Origin: Flavobacterium sp. UBA807 | Lineage (GTDB): Bacteria > Bacteroidota > Bacteroidia > Flavobacteriales > Flavobacteriaceae | DNA length: 22,749 bases | Direction: 5' to 3' | NCBI GenBank assembly: GCA_002296885.1 | Contig: DBIH01000063.1 | Span: 1 to 22,749 of the forward strand | Shown here: positions 1 through 8,226 of the stretch, one piece after another | How positions within the stretch are numbered: position 1 is the stretch's first letter | Layout of the letters: each line of letters opens with the position of its first letter | Made by a program: the position numbers and the translations under genes | The notes under the pieces: generated by a model | What the model saw: the letters and a program-made list of their open reading frames with translations, nothing else | Database searches by the model: none | What the model was told of the DNA's origin: nothing

Positions 1-1112
1 CTGACAAAACCCTACTATTACTGCTCACAAAATTAAATAAATCAAGATTTAATCCAATTGTTGTAATTCCGGTTGATGGTCCTTTAAGAGAAGAATTAGA
101 ACAAAGGAATATAAAAGTTATTATTGCTCCAGTTCTAAAAATATACCGCAAAATGTTTACTCCAAAAAACATTTTTTTGTTTTTTAAGCAAATAAAAAAA
201 GGAGTAGCAACTCTTGATAAGCTTAATGATGAATATAATTTTGATATTGTATACTCTAATACTTTAGCAGTTTTACTCGGAATGTTTTATGCAAAAAAAA
301 GAAAGATAAAACATATATGGCATGTTCATGAAATTATAGTTCATCCAAAGATAATTGCTTATATTTTTCCGAAGCTCTTAAATAAATATGCTGATGTTGT
401 GGTTTGTAATTCAAAAGCAACTATGGATAATTTAATCTCAAGGCAAAAAAAATTGGCAATTAAAGCACAAGTAATCCACAACGGTTTAAAACCCTTAAAT
501 GACGATTATGTTAAAATTAGCAGAGAAGAGTTAGGATTTGAAAAGAACGATTTTATCATAACACTAATAGGCAGAATTAATAGGCTAAAAGGGCACAAAT
601 GGCTATTGAACACCTATATTGATAATTTTAAAAGTAATAAAAATATCAAGCTCTTATTTGTAGGATCACCTGTATTAGGGCAGGAATACTATCTTGAGGA
701 AATAGAAGAAATAATAAAAGAAAAAAATTTAAATGAATTCGTAAAAATACTTGGATTCAAAAAAGACCTAAGACCCATTTTAAATCTCACAGATGTACTT
801 GCAGTACCATCTACAGAAGCTGAATCTTTCGGATTAGTTGCTTTAGAAGCGATGCTTGCTAAAAAACCAGTTATTGGCTCTAATCACGGGGGGCTTACAG
901 AGATAATTATTGACAACAAAACTGGCTTTTTGATTGAGCCTAATAATGAAAATGAACTTTCAAAAGCAATAGAAAGTTTAATAAAGAATAAGGATTTGAG
1001 AACTCAATTCGGACAGAATGGATATCAACGTGCTGTAGCAGAATTTTCAGTTGATAAATACATAAACAATTTTGAAAAATTGTTTGAAGAAATGGTTCCA
1101 AATAAAAACTAA
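1..1112 (+). CDS. Glycosyltransferase family 4 (GT-B fold), 5' end outside window
   Basis: Transfers a sugar from a nucleotide-sugar donor to a growing surface polysaccharide at the cytoplasmic face of the membrane. The reading frame is open from position 3, and residues before the first Met at 153 (50 codons, including the stretch PIVVIPVDGPLREEL) look like a genuine GT-B N-terminal domain, so the true start lies upstream of the window. The acceptor domain includes HVHE (about 208-219 in window-Met numbering 57-60). The donor domain shows IGRINRLKGHKWLL and then the E-x7-E type element EAESFGLVALEAM followed by SNHGG, typical of Glycos_transf_1. The gene is noticeably more AT-rich than the genes after it, which is common for the strain-variable core of polysaccharide loci. 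It is separated from the next gene by 71 bases holding a promoter, so it probably ends one transcription unit. The donor sugar cannot be read from sequence. Confidence 0.9.
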   Translation, partial: DKTLLLLLTKLNKSRFNPIVVIPVDGPLREELEQRNIKVIIAPVLKIYRKMFTPKNIFLFFKQIKKGVATLDKLNDEYNFDIVYSNTLAVLLGMFYAKKRKIKHIWHVHEIIVHPKIIAYIFPKLLNKYADVVVCNSKATMDNLISRQKKLAIKAQVIHNGLKPLNDDYVKISREELGFEKNDFIITLIGRINRLKGHKWLLNTYIDNFKSNKNIKLLFVGSPVLGQEYYLEEIEEIIKEKNLNEFVKILGFKKDLRPILNLTDVLAVPSTEAESFGLVALEAMLAKKPVIGSNHGGLTEIIIDNKTGFLIEPNNENELSKAIESLIKNKDLRTQFGQNGYQRAVAEFSVDKYINNFEKLFEEMVPNKN

Positions 1113-1128
1113 CTCTGCCTGAAATCTT

Positions 1129-1160
1129 TTTCAAAAGCTACATTTATTTCCTTATTTTTG
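1129..1160 (+). promoter_or_regulatory. Likely Bacteroidota promoter for the DUF1972 glycosyltransferase operon
   Basis: A TATTTTTG box at 1153-1160 matches the Bacteroidota -7 consensus TAnnTTTG exactly. A TTTC at 1129-1132, 20 bases upstream, matches three of four bases of the -33 element TTTG. The ATG at 1184 is 24 bases downstream, fitting a short leader. Assigned by motif only. Confidence 0.45.
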
Positions 1161-1183
1161 CCCCCTGAAAAAGAATAAATTTC

Positions 1184-2299
1184 ATGAAAATAGCCATATT
1201 AGGAACTCGTGGTGTGCCCAACTATTACGGAGGATTCGAGCAGTTTGCCGAATTCTTTTCGGTATATCTTGTTGAAAAAGGACACGAAGTTTATTGCTAT
1301 AATTCTCATGATCATCCTTTTCAGGAAAAGACATTCCACGGTGTAAATATTATCCATCAACACGATCCGGAATATAAGCTGGGTACGTTCGGGCAGTTTA
1401 TCTATGACTACAACTGTATCATGGACTCCAGAAAACGTGATTTCGACATCATTTTACAGCTTGGCTACACGAGCAATTCCATTTGGTATTTTTTATTACC
1501 AAAAAAATCAATCATTATCACTAATATGGACGGCTTGGAGTGGAAACGCACCAAATATTCCAAACCTGTACAGCAATTTTTAAAATTTGCCGAAAGACTG
1601 GCTGCCAATAGCAGCGATTTTCTGGTTTCAGATTCTTTGGGAATCCAAAAATTTCTTAAAGATAAGTATAAAAAAGAATCGACTTATATTGCATATGGAG
1701 CGTATCCCTTTTCAAATCCTAAGGAGGAATTCCTAAAGGAGTATGATGTAGAGAAAGGGAAATACAATATGATTATGGCGCGTTTTGAACCTGAAAACAA
1801 CCTCGATATGGTTTTGGAAGGCGTTGCCATGAATGATGATAAAACACCAATTTTAGTGATAGGAAAGCACATGACTAAATATGGTGATTATTTGAAAAAT
1901 AAATTCAAAGACCATTCAAATATTCGCTTTATGGGCGGAATTTATAATCTTGAACACCTGAATAATCTTCGTTATTTTTCTAATTTATATTTCCATGGGC
2001 ATTCAGTTGGCGGAACAAACCCGTCACTGTTAGAAGCCATGGCTTCAAGAGCTTTGGTAATTGCACATAACAATGATTTTAACAAAGGGATTTTAAAAGA
2101 AAATGGATATTATTTTTCCAGCCCTAAGGAGGTAAAAAATATTCTGAATTCAATTAAAAAAAATGATAACTTGCAATTAGTTCAAAACAATTTTGACGCC
2201 ATTGTAAATGAATTTAATTGGGAAAAAATAAATGGGGAATATTTACAACTCTTCAAAGAATGTTATTCAAAATCTGATAAAAGAAAACAAAGAGAATAG
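1184..2299 (+). CDS. DUF1972-type glycosyltransferase (rhamnosyltransferase-like)
   Basis: A 371-residue GT-B glycosyltransferase that probably adds one sugar of the exopolysaccharide or O-antigen repeat. The N-terminus MKIAILGTRGVPNYYGGFEQ is the hallmark of the DUF1972 family, which often precedes a Glycos_transf_1 domain in capsule and O-antigen loci. NMDGLEWKRTKY (about 114-125) is also typical. The donor half carries RFEPENN (200-206) and GGTNPSLLEAMASRA (276-290), where E284 sits at the position of the usual nucleotide-sugar-binding Glu. The ATG is well placed behind a TAnnTTTG promoter. The end overlaps the next gene by 68 bases in another frame, suggesting coupled translation. Family members have been linked to rhamnose transfer, but the sugar is not determined here. 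Confidence 0.9.
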   Translation: MKIAILGTRGVPNYYGGFEQFAEFFSVYLVEKGHEVYCYNSHDHPFQEKTFHGVNIIHQHDPEYKLGTFGQFIYDYNCIMDSRKRDFDIILQLGYTSNSIWYFLLPKKSIIITNMDGLEWKRTKYSKPVQQFLKFAERLAANSSDFLVSDSLGIQKFLKDKYKKESTYIAYGAYPFSNPKEEFLKEYDVEKGKYNMIMARFEPENNLDMVLEGVAMNDDKTPILVIGKHMTKYGDYLKNKFKDHSNIRFMGGIYNLEHLNNLRYFSNLYFHGHSVGGTNPSLLEAMASRALVIAHNNDFNKGILKENGYYFSSPKEVKNILNSIKKNDNLQLVQNNFDAIVNEFNWEKINGEYLQLFKECYSKSDKRKQRE

Positions 2300-3590
2300 C
2301 TCTTTTATCCCAATACTTTTAGTTCTTGTTTCCATTCCGTTATCATTTGCAATAAACAATGTTGCGCTGGGAATTTTTTTGTTAGTAGCTCTAATTACTT
2401 TTAAGAAAGAAAATTTCGGTTTTCAGAAGGAGTTGATTCTTTTTCTGCTGTTTTATTTTTTGATGACGGCATCTTATTTTTGGTCTATCGACCCAAAAGA
2501 AACACTTGCTGCTTTATCAAAGGAAATTCCGTTGATTTTGATTCCGATTGGTTTTCTTCTTTTTAAAAATATAGCTTCAGAACAAAAGGGAAAAATCATA
2601 GAATATTACAGTTATACCATAGTCGCTTTTGTTTTATATTACTTAATAAGAGCAATAATCCGCTATTTTATTTATCACGATGCGCGAATGTTTTTTTATC
2701 ATGGCGAGAACGATAAAGACTACGGGTTGGTTCCAAAATTGCTGAATGCAATTCACATGTCGGTTTTTGTGGCCATAGCTTTTTTTTATTTTTTCACTAA
2801 AGAAGCAAAATCTAAAACGGATACTTTTCTTTCAATTTTTCTTTTTGGATTTATATTATTGCTGTCTTCTAAAAACATAATACTGGTTGTTGTCTTACTG
2901 GCACTTGTACATTTATTCTTTTTTTCGAAAACAGGGCATAAATTAAGATTAAGAAACCTGATAGTTTTCGGATTGCTAATTGGAATAATTCTTTCAATAG
3001 GAAGGATAAAAGACAGGTTTAAAGTTGAATTTCAAACCAATACAAACAAAAGCCTAAGCACAAATGTAATCGAAGGAGTTCCATCCGGAGTTCATTATGT
3101 AAGCATAAAAGAAGCCTGGACAAATCCAACATTTACAACAAATGATTATTTCAACGGAACAGCTTTCAGGGTATATCAATTAAGAGTCTTCTTAGAATTG
3201 ATGAAAGAGAATGATGTGTTTTTTACCGGATTTGGTTTAAATGCCTCTTATCCAAAAATTAAAGAAAAAGCGGTTCATTATAATCTATATATGGGAACTA
3301 AAAACGATCCGGATAGTGGTTATCAATCGAAAAATTTCCACAATCAATATGTTCAGAATTTTGCCGAATTGGGTGTTTTTGGAGTTATATTATTACTAAT
3401 CATGTTGATTATTAACGTTAAAAATGCTTACAAAACAAAAGATTTTGTGCATTTTGCTTTCGCATTTCTAATGATAAGTTTATTTTTGACGGAATCATTT
3501 TTATGGAGGCAAAGAGGAGTTGTGTTTTTTACCATGATGTATTGTCTTTTTAATACCGGAATTGTTCAGTATAATTCCAAAGCAGAATAA
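2232..3590 (+). CDS. Wzy/WaaL-like O-antigen polymerase or ligase membrane protein
   Basis: A 452-residue multi-pass inner-membrane protein with about 10-12 hydrophobic segments (for example around 25-57, 67-82, 99-111, 125-148, 170-189, 198-230, 242-256, 382-396, 406-422 and 427-445). The long hydrophilic loop at about 258-375 ends in FHNQYVQNFAELGVFG, resembling the His-containing periplasmic loop of the Wzy_C/O-antigen-ligase family. Such proteins polymerise lipid-linked repeat units or ligate glycan in the periplasm. Position between a glycosyltransferase and the initiating transferase supports polymerase. The only in-frame ATG is at 2232, inside the previous gene. No other ATG, GTG or TTG precedes the first membrane segment, so I keep it although the overlap is unusually long. 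Polymerase and ligase cannot be told apart by eye. Confidence 0.8.
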   Translation: MGNIYNSSKNVIQNLIKENKENSSFIPILLVLVSIPLSFAINNVALGIFLLVALITFKKENFGFQKELILFLLFYFLMTASYFWSIDPKETLAALSKEIPLILIPIGFLLFKNIASEQKGKIIEYYSYTIVAFVLYYLIRAIIRYFIYHDARMFFYHGENDKDYGLVPKLLNAIHMSVFVAIAFFYFFTKEAKSKTDTFLSIFLFGFILLLSSKNIILVVVLLALVHLFFFSKTGHKLRLRNLIVFGLLIGIILSIGRIKDRFKVEFQTNTNKSLSTNVIEGVPSGVHYVSIKEAWTNPTFTTNDYFNGTAFRVYQLRVFLELMKENDVFFTGFGLNASYPKIKEKAVHYNLYMGTKNDPDSGYQSKNFHNQYVQNFAELGVFGVILLLIMLIINVKNAYKTKDFVHFAFAFLMISLFLTESFLWRQRGVVFFTMMYCLFNTGIVQYNSKAE

Positions 3591-3596
3591 AAAAAT

Positions 3597-4580
3597 ATGA
3601 AAAGAATACTAATTACGGGAGCTGCAGGGTTTTTGGGTTCGCATCTTTGTGATCGTTTTATAGCCGAAGGATATTATGTTATTGGAATGGACAACCTGAT
3701 TACCGGAGATCTAAAAAATATTGAGCATTTATTTAAAGACAAAAATTTTGAATTTTATCATCACGATGTAACAAAGTTCGTCCATGTTCCCGGGAACTTA
3801 GATTATATACTTCATTTTGCATCCCCGGCCAGCCCGATAGATTATTTAAAAATACCAATCCAAACCCTTAAAGTAGGTTCATTAGGAACCCACAATCTTT
3901 TAGGATTGGCAAGGGTAAAAAAGGCCAGAATCCTTATTGCATCAACGTCTGAAATTTACGGAGATCCATTGGTTCATCCACAAACAGAAGATTACTATGG
4001 TAATGTGAATACGATTGGGCCAAGAGGTGTTTATGATGAAGCCAAACGGTTTCAGGAATCAATAACCATGGCGTATCATACGTTTCATGGTGTAGAGACA
4101 AGGATTGTCAGGATATTTAACACTTACGGCCCAAGAATGCGGCTGAATGACGGCCGTGTTATTCCGGCATTTATAGGTCAAGCATTGCGAGGAGAAGATC
4201 TAACCATTTTTGGTGACGGAAGTCAGACGCGTTCTTTTTGTTATGTAACCGATCAGGTTGAGGGAATTTTCAGACTATTGCATTCCGATTATTCATTACC
4301 GGTAAACATTGGAAATCCTAATGAAATTACCATCAAGGATTTTGCGGATGAAATCATTAAATTGACCGGGACAACCCAAAAAGTTGTATATCATCCGTTA
4401 CCAATTAATGACCCTATGCAGCGTCAGCCGGATACGACACGCGCAAAAGAAATATTGGGTTGGGAAGCTAAAGTGTCAAGAGAAGAGGGTATGAAATTAA
4501 CTTACGATTATTTTAAATCGCTTTCTTCAGAAGAGCTTTTAAAAGAAGAACATAAAGACTTTAAAGGATATATCCATTAA
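3597..4580 (+). CDS. UDP-glucuronate decarboxylase (UDP-xylose synthase), extended SDR family
   Basis: A 327-residue NAD-dependent epimerase/dehydratase-family enzyme that converts UDP-glucuronate to UDP-xylose in the cytoplasm. The Rossmann motif GAAGFLG is at 8-14. The catalytic set is T117/S118/E119 in [10 protein letters not shown], then Y146 and K150 in [14 protein letters not shown], with R276 in QRQPD. The stretches [20 protein letters not shown] and [11 protein letters not shown] are what separate UXS enzymes from other SDR epimerases, including the Glu needed for decarboxylation. Length is close to that of bacterial UXS without the Golgi anchor. It follows the Wzy-like gene by six bases and precedes the sugar-phosphotransferase by nine, so all are probably one operon. 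It implies xylose, or a xylose-derived sugar, in the glycan. The UDP-glucose dehydrogenase needed upstream is not in this window. Confidence 0.92.
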   Translation: MKRILITGAAGFLGSHLCDRFIAEGYYVIGMDNLITGDLKNIEHLFKDKNFEFYHHDVTKFVHVPGNLDYILHFASPASPIDYLKIPIQTLKVGSLGTHNLLGLARVKKARILIASTSEIYGDPLVHPQTEDYYGNVNTIGPRGVYDEAKRFQESITMAYHTFHGVETRIVRIFNTYGPRMRLNDGRVIPAFIGQALRGEDLTIFGDGSQTRSFCYVTDQVEGIFRLLHSDYSLPVNIGNPNEITIKDFADEIIKLTGTTQKVVYHPLPINDPMQRQPDTTRAKEILGWEAKVSREEGMKLTYDYFKSLSSEELLKEEHKDFKGYIH

Positions 4581-4589
4581 TAGCTGCTT

Positions 4590-5957
4590 ATGGCTGCACA
4601 ACAAACAGGTAGATATTCTAAATATATTAGACCGATAAATATTCTTTTCGATCTAATTGTTATAACGGGTTTAAGCTCATATTTCTTCAGGGAATTGGGT
4701 CTTAATCAGTTTTATTATCTTTCCTACCAGACTTTAGCCTGGATTTTGATAGCAATCTTTGTAAAATACTATGAAGTCTACCGTTTTACAACCCCGGTAG
4801 AAATCATAACCAAACTGGTAAAACAATTTGTTGTCTTTCTTCTAGTTGTCATAGCCTTTTTCCCATTTGCAAAAACAGTGATTTTCAGTGGAAAGGCGAT
4901 AGCCATCTTTATGACAATCAGCTTTTGTATCATTGTAACTTTCAAATACTTTTGGTTTTTCTATCTTAAAAAATACAGACTTGTAACCGGGAGTAATTTC
5001 AGGAATGCTGTAATTATTGGTTATACGACCGAAGCAATCCGGCTTAAGGAGGTATTTGAAACCAGAAAAGATTATGGTTACCGATTTTTAGGATTCTTTT
5101 CAGATAAAAAGCAAAACCCCGAAGTAAAAGGGAAAATAGAAGACCTTAAAAAGTATGTCATTGACAACAAAGTAGATGAAATTTATTGCTCCCTCAATGA
5201 AATATCAAATGAAAGACTCAAAGAATTAGTTGAGTTTGCAGATGATAATAAAAAGGCAATTAAATTCATTCCGGATACTAAGGAAATTTATTCCAAGAAT
5301 TTAAAGATTGATTATTATGAATTGTTTCCGGTTCTTTCTCTTCAAAAAACACAGCTTCACAATCCTTTTGTCAAAGGAGTAAAAAGAATTTTTGATATAT
5401 GTTTCTCCTTGTTGGTTATCATTTTACTGTTATCCTGGATTATTCCACTATTAGCTTTGTTGATAAAGCTCGAATCAAAAGGGCCGGTGTTTTTCAAACA
5501 GGGGAGACCGGGAATGGATGAACAGGAGTTTTTCTGTTATAAATTCCGATCAATGCAAGTGAATGGGACAACTGAAAAAGAAGCTTCAAAAAATGACCCA
5601 CGCGTTACCAAAATGGGGAAATTTATGAGGAAAACCAGTATGGACGAACTGCCACAATTTTTTAATGTTTTAATCGGAGACATGTCTGTGGTAGGACCAA
5701 GACCTCACTTATGGTCTCAGAACAAGGCTTATGCAAGCAGAATCAAGAAATACATGGTTCGCCATTATGTGAAACCCGGGATTACAGGTTTGGCTCAAGT
5801 TAAAGGTTTCAGAGGCGAAATCGAGACCGAAGAAGATATGGTAAACAGAATAAAACTGGATGTTTTTTATATTGAAAACTGGTCTTTGATCATGGATATA
5901 AAAATCATTTTCCAAACGGTTTTCAATATTTTCAGAGGTGAAGATAAGGCTTATTAA
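4590..5957 (+). CDS. Undecaprenyl-phosphate sugar phosphotransferase (WbaP/WcaJ-type initiating enzyme)
   Basis: A 455-residue polyprenyl glycosylphosphotransferase that starts the repeat unit by moving a sugar-1-phosphate from a nucleotide sugar to the lipid carrier. Four N-terminal membrane helices lie at about 14-33, 43-63, 77-97 and 103-125. A Rossmann-like middle domain follows (about 135-250), then the re-entrant membrane helix (about 268-293) and the catalytic core. The core shows KFRSM (318-322), the Asp-Glu pair in TSMDELPQ (D352, E353), GDMSVVGPRP (363-372), KPGITGLAQV (395-404) and a C-terminal amphipathic end. All signature elements of the bacterial sugar transferase family are present, so it should be active. 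It is last in the + strand arm, and its stop overlaps that of the facing gene. The transferred sugar (glucose, galactose, GlcNAc or other) is not readable. Confidence 0.94.
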   Translation: MAAQQTGRYSKYIRPINILFDLIVITGLSSYFFRELGLNQFYYLSYQTLAWILIAIFVKYYEVYRFTTPVEIITKLVKQFVVFLLVVIAFFPFAKTVIFSGKAIAIFMTISFCIIVTFKYFWFFYLKKYRLVTGSNFRNAVIIGYTTEAIRLKEVFETRKDYGYRFLGFFSDKKQNPEVKGKIEDLKKYVIDNKVDEIYCSLNEISNERLKELVEFADDNKKAIKFIPDTKEIYSKNLKIDYYELFPVLSLQKTQLHNPFVKGVKRIFDICFSLLVIILLLSWIIPLLALLIKLESKGPVFFKQGRPGMDEQEFFCYKFRSMQVNGTTEKEASKNDPRVTKMGKFMRKTSMDELPQFFNVLIGDMSVVGPRPHLWSQNKAYASRIKKYMVRHYVKPGITGLAQVKGFRGEIETEEDMVNRIKLDVFYIENWSLIMDIKIIFQTVFNIFRGEDKAY

Positions 5958-7138
5958 AAGACGTCATTCTTAATAAGCGATTGCATCTGTTTGTCTAAAT
6001 CGAATTCCTTTTCCGATTGCTTAAAAATCTGTTCTTTCATTTTGCCCAATTCGGATTTATGCATACCTGAAATCATTTTCAGTTTAAGGTTCAAATCTTC
6101 ATAATTTTCTACAGATACAACCCATCCAAGATTGTTGTCGTTGACAATTTTTTCACCTTCGCCGCCACCAAAATAAATCAAAGGAAAACCAAGTGAACCA
6201 TATTCAAAAATTTTAGAAGGAACAGAACCATAGATCCTTGTTTTTAATGGAACAATAGCAATGTCAAAAGATTTTATCTTTTCGTGAAGTTCTTTTCTTT
6301 CAAGCATTCCGTGAAAAAAGATTTGCATTTCTTTTTGAGAAGAAATCAGGGCCTCAATTTGATTTTTTTCAGCGCCATCACCAAAGATGTGGAATTCTAA
6401 GTTTAATCCATCTAAACTGATTTTTTGACACAATTCGTATACGCCTTGGGCGATTCCAAGAAGTCCGGCGTAAAAAATCTTTATCGGTTGATTTTGATTT
6501 GTTACAAGTTCCATTTCAGCAGCACTATGGTCGGGAAAGTTGCGATACAAAAAGCACTTCTTTTGTGGAAAAATCGAATGAACATGCGCAATTATTTCTT
6601 CAGACTGTCCTAAAATCAAAGTCGCCTTTTTATAAATATACCGTTCAAGAAATAAAGAAAATTTATGTGAAAATGAATTATGTTTTAATGCCTTTAATTC
6701 AATAGCCGCTAAAGGCCATAAATCAGAAATATTCAAAATTATTTTTTTGTTTTTCAGCGAAAGCACAAAAACGGAAATAAATGATAATAATAGCGGGGGT
6801 GATTGAACGATTACCTTTTTAGGCGTTTTTTTAAATAATAAATAGATGAATAAACTCAATGAAAATGATAGTACAGAGATAATTCGGACAAACAGATTTT
6901 TGCTCACGCTTGGATAAATCCATAGGCGCTTTACTTTAATATTTTCACGATTTTCAGTAACAGTAAACTTGCCTTTGTATTCCGAAAACAATTCGCCCTT
7001 CGGGTAATTTCCCAGTGGGCAAATTACAGAAACATTATATTTGTTTTGATGCAGTTTTAAAGCTAATTGCTCAATTCTATTAGCAGCAGCACCTTTTTCC
7101 GGTGGATAATAATTGGATATGATTAAGATGTCTTCCAC
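5954..7138 (-). CDS. WcaI-like glycosyltransferase family 4
   Basis: A 394-residue GT-B glycosyltransferase. The N-terminus (ILIISNYYPPEKGAAANRIEQLA) resembles WcaI and other colanic-acid-type fucosyl/glucosyltransferases, followed by NISDLWPLAAIELKAL (136-151). The donor domain has FYAGLLGIAQG (222-232), HIFGDGAEK (250-258) and the binding segment GSVPSKIFEYGSLGFP (304-319), where E312 matches the conserved Glu. A hydrophobic stretch at about 83-103 could touch the membrane. The start is GTG at 7138. No in-frame ATG exists near it, and the residues right after are already family-like. It lies two bases after the wecB stop, so it is the last gene of a three-gene operon (ligase, wecB, this gene). 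It ends facing the sugar-phosphotransferase gene with a four-base overlap. Confidence 0.88.
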   Translation of the reverse strand: MEDILIISNYYPPEKGAAANRIEQLALKLHQNKYNVSVICPLGNYPKGELFSEYKGKFTVTENRENIKVKRLWIYPSVSKNLFVRIISVLSFSLSLFIYLLFKKTPKKVIVQSPPLLLSFISVFVLSLKNKKIILNISDLWPLAAIELKALKHNSFSHKFSLFLERYIYKKATLILGQSEEIIAHVHSIFPQKKCFLYRNFPDHSAAEMELVTNQNQPIKIFYAGLLGIAQGVYELCQKISLDGLNLEFHIFGDGAEKNQIEALISSQKEMQIFFHGMLERKELHEKIKSFDIAIVPLKTRIYGSVPSKIFEYGSLGFPLIYFGGGEGEKIVNDNNLGWVVSVENYEDLNLKLKMISGMHKSELGKMKEQIFKQSEKEFDLDKQMQSLIKNDVF

Positions 7139-7140
7139 TA

Positions 7141-8226
7141 CTATTTTGAAAGCAGAATATCGATGATGCGTTCCGAGGCTTTACCGTCCCAAAGTTCAGG
7201 AATACCGGCTTTTCTGGGGCCATTTACTAAAAACTCACCAAAAACTTTTTCAAGATTTTCAATCGATGTCCCAACTAAAGTATTGGTCCCAATTGTTTGG
7301 GTTTCGGGTCTTTCAGTATTATTCCGCATTGTAAAACACGGGATTCCGAGCACAGTGGTTTCTTCTGAAATCCCACCCGAATCGGTAATCACAGCAAAGC
7401 TGTTTTTAATAAGATACATGAAATTAAGGTAACCTTGTGGCTCTACAAACAGGATATTTTTCAGATCCAAATCGGTTTCACCTAATATTGCTTTTGTTCT
7501 TGGATGAATTGGAAAAATTATTTTTTTATCACCAACCATTCTGTCGATTCCTTCTAAAAGATTTATAAGGGATTTTTCTTCATCAACATTTGCCGGGCGG
7601 TGCAATGTGAGGATGATATAATTTCCTTTTTCCAACTTGAATTCATTCCAAAAAGAAGGAGCTGAAATCTTGTCCAGATTTTGATATAATGTGTCAATCA
7701 TTACATTACCAACGAAATGAACGTTAGAAGGATCGGATCCATATTTTAATAAGTTTTCACCTGCCCAGGTTGAGGTTGTAAAGAAATAATCGGTGATACT
7801 GTCGGTTACAATTCTGTTTATTTCTTCGGGCATTGTCATGTCACCCGAACGTATTCCAGCTTCGACATGAGTAACCTTTATATTTAATTTTTTCGCGACA
7901 ATTGCACAGGCCATAGTCGAATTGACGTCGCCAACCACCAAAACCAAATCACACGGATTAAGCAAAAGTTCCTGTTCAAAAGCAATCATGATAGCTGCAG
8001 TCTGAACCGATTGCGAACCACTTTTCACTTCCAGATTTGCATTTGGATGAGGAATGTTTAGTTCTTCAAAAAAAGTATCGCTGAGATTTTTATCATAGTG
8101 CTGGCCGGTATGAACCAATCTGTAAAAGATGGACGCGCCTTCATTTTGCTTTTTTTCAATCGCTTTAATAATGGGAGCTATTTTGATAAAATTTGGTCTG
8201 GCACCTGCAACAATTGTAATTTTCAT
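7141..8226 (-). CDS. wecB: UDP-N-acetylglucosamine 2-epimerase, non-hydrolysing
   Basis: A 361-residue cytoplasmic enzyme interconverting UDP-GlcNAc and UDP-ManNAc, precursors for surface polysaccharides. The opening MKITIVAGARPNFIKIAPI is the classic WecB start. Active-site positions are visible: D100 in VVGDVNST, E122 in HVEAGIRSGD, E135 in MPEEINR, H209 in LTLHRPANV, and DSGGISEE at 282-289, which binds the UDP phosphates. Length is normal for the family. It overlaps the upstream ligase gene in the sequence ATGA, a usual sign of translational coupling, and is followed after two bases by a glycosyltransferase. No UDP-ManNAc dehydrogenase (WecC) is seen, so the product may be used as ManNAc, or wecC lies elsewhere. 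A relative that epimerises a modified UDP-GlcNAc is possible. Confidence 0.93.
   Translation of the reverse strand: MKITIVAGARPNFIKIAPIIKAIEKKQNEGASIFYRLVHTGQHYDKNLSDTFFEELNIPHPNANLEVKSGSQSVQTAAIMIAFEQELLLNPCDLVLVVGDVNSTMACAIVAKKLNIKVTHVEAGIRSGDMTMPEEINRIVTDSITDYFFTTSTWAGENLLKYGSDPSNVHFVGNVMIDTLYQNLDKISAPSFWNEFKLEKGNYIILTLHRPANVDEEKSLINLLEGIDRMVGDKKIIFPIHPRTKAILGETDLDLKNILFVEPQGYLNFMYLIKNSFAVITDSGGISEETTVLGIPCFTMRNNTERPETQTIGTNTLVGTSIENLEKVFGEFLVNGPRKAGIPELWDGKASERIIDILLSK

Noticed and set aside
1721..1727. AAGGAGG Shine-Dalgarno-like sequence inside the DUF1972 gene, again near 2125
   Set aside because: No start codon with a sensible reading frame follows, and the genes here show no use of Shine-Dalgarno sites; chance within Lys/Glu codons.
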